From NCBI GenBank assembly GCA_022866645.1, contig JALHUQ010000179.1, positions 1-6,565 of the forward strand: a stretch of 6,565 bases of DNA, given 5' to 3'. This DNA comes from Woeseiaceae bacterium (GTDB taxonomy: Bacteria > Pseudomonadota > Gammaproteobacteria > Steroidobacterales > Woeseiaceae). The notes under the pieces were generated by a model. That model had not been told where the DNA came from. It saw nothing but the letters and a program-made list of their open reading frames with translations, and did no database searches. A program made the translations under genes and the position numbers. Positions 1 through 5,497 of the stretch are shown here, one piece after another (the first letter of the stretch is position 1; each line of letters starts with the position of its first letter).

Positions 1-85
1 ATCAACGTATCTTAGCTTACGGTCATGTCCATGAATGGTGTAAAGTTGCGTCGCGCCCTGAGTAACAATTCAGAATGGAGACCTT
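1..85. other. Left-edge flank upstream of the thiolase gene
   Basis: No gene can be supported here. One forward frame is open from the left edge to a TAA at 63-65, and another ends in TAG at 13-15. Either could be the tail of a gene lying outside the window, but about 20 codons are too few to identify anything. The stretch ends with the ribosome binding site of the thiolase (GGAG at 77-80). I see no convincing paired -35/-10 promoter, so the thiolase may be co-transcribed with a gene to the left. Confidence 0.4.
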
Positions 86-1372
86 ATGTTGCACGATGGA
101 CGATCAATTCGAGTTGCCGTAGTCGGTGGATCACGGATCCCCTTTTGCCGCTCTCACTCTGTATACAGAGATTGTACTAATCAGGATCTGATGGTCGCCG
201 CGCTTCATGGTGTCATTAATCGTTTCGATCTGAAGGGCCAGACGCTCGGCGAGGTCGCGCTCGGCGCGGTCATCAAACATTCCCGAGACTGGAATCTGGC
301 GAGAGAAAGCGTCATCGAGTCGGGCCTGTCGATGCGCACGCCCGCCGTCGATCTGCAGCGCGCCTGTGGCACCAGTCTTGAGGCCGCGATAATGATCGGA
401 AACAAGATTGCGCTAGGCCAGATCGAGGCCGGTATCGCTGGTGGCACAGACACGGTCAGTGACGCGCCGGTGGTCTATCCCGACGAATACCGCCAACTGT
501 TGATGGAAATGTATCGAGCCCGCTCACCGCTGAGCCGAATCAAAGCTATTTTTAAAGTTCGCCCGAAACATTTCAAACCGGTATTTCCCGGGGTCGTAGA
601 ACCTCGAACCGGTCTGTCCATGGGCGAGAGCATGGAAATTACGGCGCAACGCTGGGACGTACAGCGCGAGCATCAGGATCAACTCGCGCTCTCGAGCCAT
701 ATCAAAGCGGCGGCCGCCTACGATGCCGGGTGGTACGAAGATCTGGTCGTGCCGTTTATGGATGCCGAAGAAGACAACAACATACGACGTGACACAACGT
801 TTGAAAAACTTTCGGCACTCAAGCCCGTGTTTGACAAGAGTGAAGATGGCACGATGACGGCTGGCAACAGCACCGCATTGACCGACGGCGCTGCCGCGGT
901 CCTCCTCGCGTCGGAGGATTGGGTTCGCAAGAAGAACTTGCCCGTATTGGCGTACCTGACGTTCGCGAAAGCGAGCGCTGTCAATTTCGTCAGCGACGAA
1001 GGCTTGTTAATGGCGCCCGCCTACGCGGTCTCCGACATGCTCAAGCAGGCGAACTTGTCGCTGCAGAGCTTCGACTTTTATGAGATTCATGAGGCGTTTG
1101 CAGCGCAGACAGTGGCAACCCTGAAGGCATGGCAGTCGGAAGAGTTCTGCAGGGTGAAGTTAGGTCGCAACGAGCCCATGGGCCCAATTGATCTGTCACT
1201 CCTGAACACCAAGGGCGGCAGTATCGCGATTGGCCATCCCTTCGCGGCTACCGGCGCGCGCATCATTTCGACGATGGCGAAGCTACTTCACGAAAAAGGC
1301 TCGGGTCGAGGTCTCATCTCGATCTGCACGGCCGGTGGCATGGGCGTGACCGCTATTATGGAAGCCAAATAA
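86..1372 (+). CDS. Acetyl-CoA C-acyltransferase (thiolase), FadI type
   Basis: A 428-residue thiolase, expected to cleave 3-ketoacyl-CoA with CoA (beta-oxidation) or run the reverse condensation in the cytoplasm. The whole family fold is present. The nucleophilic cysteine is C94 in QRACGTS. The histidine motif EIHEAFAAQ (H335) has HEAF rather than the NEAF of FadA/AtoB enzymes, as in FadI and the mitochondrial trifunctional beta subunit. GHPFAATGAR carries H384, and the C-terminal CTAGGMG carries the second active cysteine C414. EDNNIR (229-234) and the NSTALTDGAAA segment (261-271) also match FadI. Length is close to E. coli FadI (about 436). The ATG start is supported by GGAG five bases upstream. 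No multifunctional FadJ-like partner follows; the next gene is convergent. It could be a biosynthetic or FadA2-like thiolase rather than the true FadI partner. Fold and activity class are secure, chain-length preference is not. Confidence 0.95.
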   Translation: MLHDGRSIRVAVVGGSRIPFCRSHSVYRDCTNQDLMVAALHGVINRFDLKGQTLGEVALGAVIKHSRDWNLARESVIESGLSMRTPAVDLQRACGTSLEAAIMIGNKIALGQIEAGIAGGTDTVSDAPVVYPDEYRQLLMEMYRARSPLSRIKAIFKVRPKHFKPVFPGVVEPRTGLSMGESMEITAQRWDVQREHQDQLALSSHIKAAAAYDAGWYEDLVVPFMDAEEDNNIRRDTTFEKLSALKPVFDKSEDGTMTAGNSTALTDGAAAVLLASEDWVRKKNLPVLAYLTFAKASAVNFVSDEGLLMAPAYAVSDMLKQANLSLQSFDFYEIHEAFAAQTVATLKAWQSEEFCRVKLGRNEPMGPIDLSLLNTKGGSIAIGHPFAATGARIISTMAKLLHEKGSGRGLISICTAGGMGVTAIMEAK

Positions 1373-1381
1373 GTACCTGAC

Positions 1382-1394
1382 GATCCGACGGATC
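1382..1394. repeat. Short inverted repeat between convergent genes
   Basis: GATCCGACGGATC is a perfect inverted repeat around a central A; as a hairpin it gives a 5-bp stem with a GAC loop. It sits in the 33-base gap between the stop codons of the thiolase and the convergent small gene. There is no T-run directly after it on either strand, so it is at best a weak, possibly factor-assisted bidirectional terminator. It may be chance. Confidence 0.25.
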
Positions 1395-1405
1395 CGTGGC
1401 GGAAT

Positions 1406-1828
1406 TCAGCGCTTTTTTCGCTGCAACGCGTCGAGTATTTTATCGAGTCTGTCCTTCGCTTGCGCCGTTACGCCACCGCGTTTGACTTCTTCGAGAACAA
1501 AAAACTCCAGACGTCCGACGATGTCGTCAATATCCCGATCGCCGAACGCCTGTGATTGTTCGATTTCCTCGGGTGAATTCTCCACCGCGCCGAACAAATT
1601 GATCCAGACCTCGGATTGCCGGCCCCATGCCAACAGACGATAGAACTGCGCCCCGGGCCTGCCGTTCTGACTCGATGCAATACTGACAATGCCCGCGATC
1701 AATGAGGCTGGCAGCAGAATAATGTCGCGCACGCTGTCGACCAGTAACTTAACTTGCAGGACACCGATATCGCGTATCAGGGTCCAGCGTTCGGTTTTCG
1801 GATCTTTACTCTGGAAGGGTGTTTCCAT
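1406..1828 (-). CDS. Conserved-looking small protein of unknown function, possibly membrane-associated
   Basis: 140 residues from the ATG at 1828. I do not recognise a named domain, though the RD...QVKLLVDSVRD...GRQSEVWINLF pattern resembles hypothetical proteins I associate with gammaproteobacteria (recalled, unchecked). The N-terminal 20 residues are polar. Residues 35-51 form a hydrophobic stretch (IILLPASLIAGIVSI) long enough for one membrane pass or a buried helix. It is followed by a loop with GRPG and then FYRLLAWGR...WINLFG (62-80). The C-terminal third (about 97-140) is charged and probably helical, ending in a basic QRKKR tail. There is no signal peptide and no cysteine. The frame continues upstream to a TTG at 1858, but the ATG with a purine-rich AGAGAAGAAG just ahead is preferred. 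The gene is divergent from hemH and shares its upstream region. No function is proposed. Confidence 0.75.
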   Translation of the reverse strand: METPFQSKDPKTERWTLIRDIGVLQVKLLVDSVRDIILLPASLIAGIVSIASSQNGRPGAQFYRLLAWGRQSEVWINLFGAVENSPEEIEQSQAFGDRDIDDIVGRLEFFVLEEVKRGGVTAQAKDRLDKILDALQRKKR

Positions 1829-1941
1829 CGCTTCTTCTCTACCACAAATGTCAATCAAGACAAGCGATTATAGACGTATTGACTGGCGTGCGAGGACTCT
1901 TTGCAGTAGTGTTGAGCGCGTTCTGTGCCATCAAAAAGACC
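1829..1941. promoter_or_regulatory. Divergent promoter region between the small gene and hemH
   Basis: This 113-base gap separates two outward-facing genes, so it should hold promoters for both. For the minus-strand small gene there is a perfect TATAAT -10 hexamer (minus strand of 1867-1872), placing transcription start near 1860 and a leader of about 30 bases. No good -35 lies 16-18 bases upstream of it. For hemH the best -35 is TTGACT (1879-1884), followed at 17 bases by only a weak TGCAGT (1902-1907). Assignments are by eye. If both are real, they sit almost back to back and could interfere with or share a regulator. Confidence 0.45.
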
Positions 1942-3033
1942 ATGTCGAAGTACCGATCAACACCTCAGTTTGAACACGGGTTTCCTGAGTCCACAGGAGT
2001 TCTCGTCGTTAATCTCGGCACTCCCGATGCCCCAACTGCGGGCGCGGTGCGCCGTTTCTTAAGGCAATTCCTTTCCGACCCTCGCGTAGTCGAGTACCCC
2101 CGACTGATCTGGTGGCTGATCCTCAATCTTGTGATCCTGCTTATTCGACCGTCGCGCTCGGCGGCGGCCTATCGAAAAGTCTGGACAGAGCAGGGCTCAC
2201 CACTGCTGGTCCACTCCCAGGCGATAGCCAACAAACTTCACGCTCGGCTGAGCTCAGCGGCGGACACCCCGATGCTTGTTGAGCTCGCGATGACTTATGG
2301 CAAACCTTCCGTCACAGCCGCACTCGAAAAACTACTGGCGGGCGGCGCACGCCGAATTCTTATCCTGCCTTTATATCCTCAATATTCCGGCACCACGACG
2401 GCAGCGGTGTTTGATGTTGTCGTGCGTGAACTGGGCAAACAACGCTGGATCCCCGAGTCGCGATTCATTAACGATTATCACGATGCGCCCGCCTACATCA
2501 GCGCGTTGGCGAGCAGTGTTCGCGATAGCTGGGAAAAGAAGGGCCGAGGTGACAAGCTACTGATGTCGTTTCATGGCGTTCCGAAACAAACATTACTGGA
2601 TGGCGACCCCTACCACTGCCAATGCCGAAAGACGGCGCGACTTTTGGCGGAGTCGCTCGGGTTGAACGACACGGAGTGGGCAATTTCATTTCAGTCCCGC
2701 GTTGGTCGCGAGGAGTGGCTGGCACCGTATACTGAGGAAACGGTCAAGGGATTTGGCCGACTGGGCTTGTCCCGCCTCGACGTTATTTGCCCCGGATTCT
2801 CAACCGACTGCCTGGAAACGCTGGAGGAAATCGAGATGCAAAATGCTGAGTTCTTCCACGCCGCGGGCGGCGGCTCGCTGCGTTACATTCCGTCACTCAA
2901 TGCACGCGACGACCACATCGATTTTCTTGCGGCATTGGTGGCGCAACACAGTGCTGGTTGGTCAGCCGACAATGACACTTCTGCCCGACGCAAATCCCGC
3001 GAGCGAGCAGTGGCGATGGGAGCTCATTCGTGA
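1942..3033 (+). CDS. hemH: Ferrochelatase (protoporphyrin ferrochelatase)
   Basis: Inserts ferrous iron into protoporphyrin IX, the last step of protohaem synthesis, at the cytoplasmic face of the inner membrane. The 363-residue protein reads clearly as HemH: GVLVVNLGTPDAP (19-31), FLRQFLSDPRVVE (39-51), QGSPLLVHS (84-92), LILPLYPQYSGTTTA (140-154), the SFHGVP motif with catalytic H211, DPYHCQC (222-228), FQSRVGREEWLAPYT (250-264) and CPGFSTDCLETLEEI (283-297) with the conserved acidic E292. Residues 55-68 (LIWWLILNLVILLI) are strongly hydrophobic, consistent with membrane association. ATG 1942 is chosen because the family homology starts shortly after it. The open frame reaches back to a GTG at 1819, but that would run into the start of the divergent gene and add about 41 unrelated residues. 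The Shine-Dalgarno is weak (AAAAAGA). The stop overlaps the next gene by 4 bases. Four cysteines in total (226, 228, 283, 290) are not in a known [2Fe-2S] arrangement. Confidence 0.97.
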   Translation: MSKYRSTPQFEHGFPESTGVLVVNLGTPDAPTAGAVRRFLRQFLSDPRVVEYPRLIWWLILNLVILLIRPSRSAAAYRKVWTEQGSPLLVHSQAIANKLHARLSSAADTPMLVELAMTYGKPSVTAALEKLLAGGARRILILPLYPQYSGTTTAAVFDVVVRELGKQRWIPESRFINDYHDAPAYISALASSVRDSWEKKGRGDKLLMSFHGVPKQTLLDGDPYHCQCRKTARLLAESLGLNDTEWAISFQSRVGREEWLAPYTEETVKGFGRLGLSRLDVICPGFSTDCLETLEEIEMQNAEFFHAAGGGSLRYIPSLNARDDHIDFLAALVAQHSAGWSADNDTSARRKSRERAVAMGAHS

Positions 3034-3797
3034 GCACGATCGGTCGCTTTCTGGAGTTCTCCGTGCGCACGCCGGACATACTCGAGTCACTGCATTTTTA
3101 TAAGACTCTGGGATTTGTGGAGCTTGAGATAGGTGACATGTGGTCACACAAGTACGCTGTTGTCAGCGATGGCGAGCTTAACATCGGTTTGCACGATCGT
3201 GTTTTTGATGCTCCTGCAATTACATTCGTGCAACAGAATATCGCCAAACACGCGCGCACTATGTCAGACCATGGATTTGAATTCAGCTTCATGCAATTGG
3301 ACGAGGATGCCTTCAACGAACTTGGTTTTGCTGATCGCGACGGCAACATGGTAACGATGCTCGAGGCGCGCACGTTTCATCTTAGCGAAGACGCCAACAA
3401 AGACTCGTTGTGTGGCAAATGGTTTGAGTTGACCTTACCGGTGCGGGATGCACTTGCCGCAGGGCGTTTCTGGGCGCCCATTGCGCCCACGCTCTTGGAG
3501 ATGCGAGAGGAACCCACTACGCATATGCGTTTCGATGCCGACGGCGTTGCGCTGGGTTTGTCAGAGAGCATTGCTATCACCGCTCCGTCACTGTGCTTCA
3601 AAAGCCCCGACAGGCATGGCCTGATGGCCCTGCTGGAACAGCAGGGCATGAAATTCGAAAAATTTCCCGGGTTTGAAGGTGCCTTTGTCGCGATACACGC
3701 ACCCGAGGGCACGACGCTGTATGCCTTCGAGGAGGATTTTCTCGGTGAGAAGTACGAGGTCGATGAATCCGGTGATGTGAAGGACTTCCCCGCCTAA
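3030..3797 (+). CDS. VOC-superfamily (glyoxalase/dioxygenase-fold) protein, two modules
   Basis: 255 residues. The N-terminal module (about 5-115) shows the VOC pattern: EFSVRTPDILESLHFYKTLGF (9-29, the strand and 'S..FY..LGF' helix) and ADRDGNMVTMLEA (101-113, the 'D.DGN' end strand). A second, more diverged module (about 128-235) begins KWFELTLPVRD and ends APEGTTLYAFEED. VOC proteins include glyoxalase I, extradiol dioxygenases, fosfomycin and bleomycin resistance proteins and many uncharacterised members. The first-strand histidine and the glutamate after DGN used as metal ligands in many members are not at their usual places here (L8/E9 and T109 instead), so a binding or cofactor-free role is possible. 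The GTG start at 3030 overlaps the hemH stop (GTGA), with GGGAG seven bases upstream at 3018-3022. The stop is 1 base from the convergent dehydrogenase gene. Substrate unknown; coupling to hemH hints at, but does not prove, a tetrapyrrole or iron link. Confidence 0.85.
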   Translation: MSTIGRFLEFSVRTPDILESLHFYKTLGFVELEIGDMWSHKYAVVSDGELNIGLHDRVFDAPAITFVQQNIAKHARTMSDHGFEFSFMQLDEDAFNELGFADRDGNMVTMLEARTFHLSEDANKDSLCGKWFELTLPVRDALAAGRFWAPIAPTLLEMREEPTTHMRFDADGVALGLSESIAITAPSLCFKSPDRHGLMALLEQQGMKFEKFPGFEGAFVAIHAPEGTTLYAFEEDFLGEKYEVDESGDVKDFPA

Positions 3798-3798
3798 C

Positions 3799-4581
3799 TC
3801 AATAGTCGCGCTCGATACCCATTCTGGCTATCAGCCAGCCGCCAGGACCCGTCTTCATTAGCGGAATCAGGTAGCGGTACAAGCGGCCTGAGACATAGAC
3901 CGTCTTACCTTTTTCGAGTGCTGCAAGCCCTTCCCGGACAACGATCTCCGCGTCGTACCAGAGAATGGCCGGCGACTTGCTTTTCATCCTTGCGAGCTCC
4001 GGGCTCTGGTGAAACTCGGTGTGCGTGAATCCCGGGCACAACGCCAGCACATTGACGCCACGACGGCCAACGGTTGCCGCGAGCCCCTTCGACAACGCGA
4101 TCAGATAGGCCTTGGTCGGCCCGTAGCTGGTGTCTCCGGCGAGAGATACCAGACCCGCAACCGACGCAACATTCAATACTCGTCCAAATCCTCTTTTCTG
4201 CATGGACGGTATGAAGTGGTGGCACATTCCCGCGACCGAAGTCATCATCAACTCGATGTAAGCTTGTTGGGCCGGCCAGTCACGGCCACGCAAAAGATCG
4301 GGGCCGACAGCACCCGCATTGTTGATCAGGTAGTCGACCGTCAAACCACGATCACTAAGGTCCGCGAATAGCTTCGCGGTTGCATCGGTCCTGGATAAAT
4401 CGGCCTGAAAAATATCGACAGACACATTGAATTCATCAGCCAATTCGTCCGCCAGTTTTTGCAGCGGCTCTGCTCGACGGGCGACGAGTACCAGGTCTTT
4501 TCCCTTAGCGGCCAATTGACGGGCAAATTCCGCGCCTAGACCGGAGGAGGCCCCTGTGATCAGTGCTCGAGGTTCGATCAT
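3799..4581 (-). CDS. Short-chain dehydrogenase/reductase (classical SDR)
   Basis: 260 residues with a Rossmann fold, expected to oxidise or reduce an alcohol/carbonyl substrate with NAD(P)(H). Cofactor motif TGASSGLG is at 9-16, ARR at 34-36 (basic residues after strand 2 favour NADP(H)), D61 ends strand 3 (QADLS), NNAG at 87-90. Catalytic S140 (NVASVAG) and Y153-x3-K157 are present, followed by CPGFTHTEF (182-190). The usual helix-4 asparagine of the SDR tetrad appears replaced by methionine (ELMMTS, M112). The order of motifs resembles the DltE/YqjQ-like (COG0300) group. The start is ATG 4581, after a modest GGGAA; the frame is open upstream to 4749 but would overlap the exonuclease gene and add residues before the normal SDR start. 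It lies 25 bases after the exonuclease stop, so it is probably the last gene of that operon. Substrate unknown. Confidence 0.93.
   Translation of the reverse strand: MIEPRALITGASSGLGAEFARQLAAKGKDLVLVARRAEPLQKLADELADEFNVSVDIFQADLSRTDATAKLFADLSDRGLTVDYLINNAGAVGPDLLRGRDWPAQQAYIELMMTSVAGMCHHFIPSMQKRGFGRVLNVASVAGLVSLAGDTSYGPTKAYLIALSKGLAATVGRRGVNVLALCPGFTHTEFHQSPELARMKSKSPAILWYDAEIVVREGLAALEKGKTVYVSGRLYRYLIPLMKTGPGGWLIARMGIERDY
3824..3838. repeat. Inverted repeat inside the SDR 3' end, just past the VOC stop
   Basis: CTGGCTATCAGCCAG is a perfect 6-bp stem with a 3-base loop, starting 27 bases after the VOC stop. It lies inside the end of the SDR coding sequence (Trp-Leu-Ile-Ala-Arg codons). No T-run follows, so it is not a textbook intrinsic terminator. 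With only 1 base between the two genes, terminators must lie in the opposing coding regions, and this could be one for the rightward transcript. Confidence 0.25.
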
Positions 4582-4606
4582 GGTTTTCCCGATGCCTGGT
4601 CTGGCG

Positions 4607-5497
4607 TTAGTGGCGATAGATGTCTGAGACACGTTCTGCCTGACGCCGCAACGCCATGCCAATTCCGGCCTCGTCAAAAAGTGCGTTGATCTCGCCGAGC
4701 CTGGGTGGCGACGGCTGCATGAGTTTCTCAATATTGTCCATCGGCGCATCGCACGCGATGCCGGTCAATCGGCGCGCGAGGTTTGCAGCGTCTTTATGAC
4801 TGTCGAGTTTCGCGCCCAGCGTTTTGGCGCCCCGCACATTGACCTCATGAACTTTGTCGAGGTTGGCGTAAATATCATCGAGATTATTGAAGTGTTGCAG
4901 TAGCCCTGCCGCGGTCTTCTTGCCAACACCGGGCACACCTTTGATGTTGTCAACAGCATCGCCGGCGAGAGCCAAAAAGTCAGCGATTTGCTCCGGCCAG
5001 ACACCGAATGAAGCCGGAATCTGTTCGTAACCCAGCTTGCCTTTCCCGGCAAAATCCCAAAACACATCTTCCTTACCGAGCAATTGCGTCAGGTCCTTAT
5101 CGCGAGTCACGATAGTTGAAGGCCGACCATGACGGCGTCCGTGATGAACCAGGGTTCCGATAAGGTCGTCGGCTTCGTATGCGGGACTACTATGTTCCAT
5201 CAGGCCGAGGGCTCGAACATAGCGTCGGCATTGTTCGAACTGTCGCTTCAATTCGGGCGGCGCCGGATCTCGATTCGCTTTGTACAGAGGATAGATTTCC
5301 GTTCGAAACGACTCCGTCATACTCTGGTCGAACAACACGGCTATATGTTCCGGTGTGACCTGCTCCATGAAGTCACCGATGAAGCGACAGAAACCGTAGA
5401 GCGCGTTTACCGGGTTGCCTTTGTCATCAACCATATCATCGGGCATTGAGTAATACGCACGAAAAACGTAGACGCTCGCATCGATCAGATATTGCAT
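4607..5497 (-). CDS. Stand-alone 5'-3' exonuclease / flap-type nuclease (Pol I N-domain family)
   Basis: 296 residues matching the 5' nuclease domain of DNA polymerase I, with no polymerase domain attached. Expected to remove 5' flaps or RNA primers, or degrade DNA 5' to 3', using divalent metals. Acidic residues seen: D6 (LIDAS), D57 (LFDQSM), E108/D110/D111 (YEADDLIG), D133/D135 (TRDKDL) and D180/D183 (GDAVDN). The basic YPLYKANRDP (69-78) lies in the arch region. The helix-hairpin-helix (H3TH) DNA-binding motif is NIKGVPGVGKKTAAGLL (184-200). This is the layout of stand-alone enzymes often called exodeoxyribonuclease IX/Xni, but it is longer than E. coli Xni (about 250), so I give no symbol. 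The ATG overlaps the HNH stop by one base (TGATG) and has no good Shine-Dalgarno, implying translation by re-initiation. The SDR gene follows after 25 bases. Confidence 0.94.
   Translation of the reverse strand: MQYLIDASVYVFRAYYSMPDDMVDDKGNPVNALYGFCRFIGDFMEQVTPEHIAVLFDQSMTESFRTEIYPLYKANRDPAPPELKRQFEQCRRYVRALGLMEHSSPAYEADDLIGTLVHHGRRHGRPSTIVTRDKDLTQLLGKEDVFWDFAGKGKLGYEQIPASFGVWPEQIADFLALAGDAVDNIKGVPGVGKKTAAGLLQHFNNLDDIYANLDKVHEVNVRGAKTLGAKLDSHKDAANLARRLTGIACDAPMDNIEKLMQPSPPRLGEINALFDEAGIGMALRRQAERVSDIYRH

Noticed and set aside
1..65. Open forward frame ending in TAA at 63-65 as the tail of an upstream gene
   Set aside because: Only about 20 codons are visible and nothing in them is diagnostic; it could be real but cannot be supported.
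1407..1423. CAGCG...CGCTG hairpin with a T-run as a terminator for the thiolase
   Set aside because: The T-run is the loop, not a tail after the stem, and the bases encode the QRKKR end of the small protein.
1829..1858. Upstream TTG start for the small minus-strand gene
   Set aside because: It adds 10 residues (MIDICGREEA); the ATG at 1828 has a purine-rich site just ahead and is simpler.
1819..1941. N-terminal extension of ferrochelatase from a GTG at 1819
   Set aside because: It would overlap the start of the divergent gene and add about 41 residues with no ferrochelatase similarity; ATG 1942 fits the family start.
4009..4371. Plus-strand open frame opposite the SDR
   Set aside because: It is antisense to a well-supported SDR with all main motifs; the translation is Arg/Gln-rich and featureless.
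4582..4749. SDR extension upstream of ATG 4581
   Set aside because: It would overlap the 3' end of the exonuclease gene in another frame, and the SDR fold normally begins a few residues before TGxxxGxG, which fits ATG 4581.
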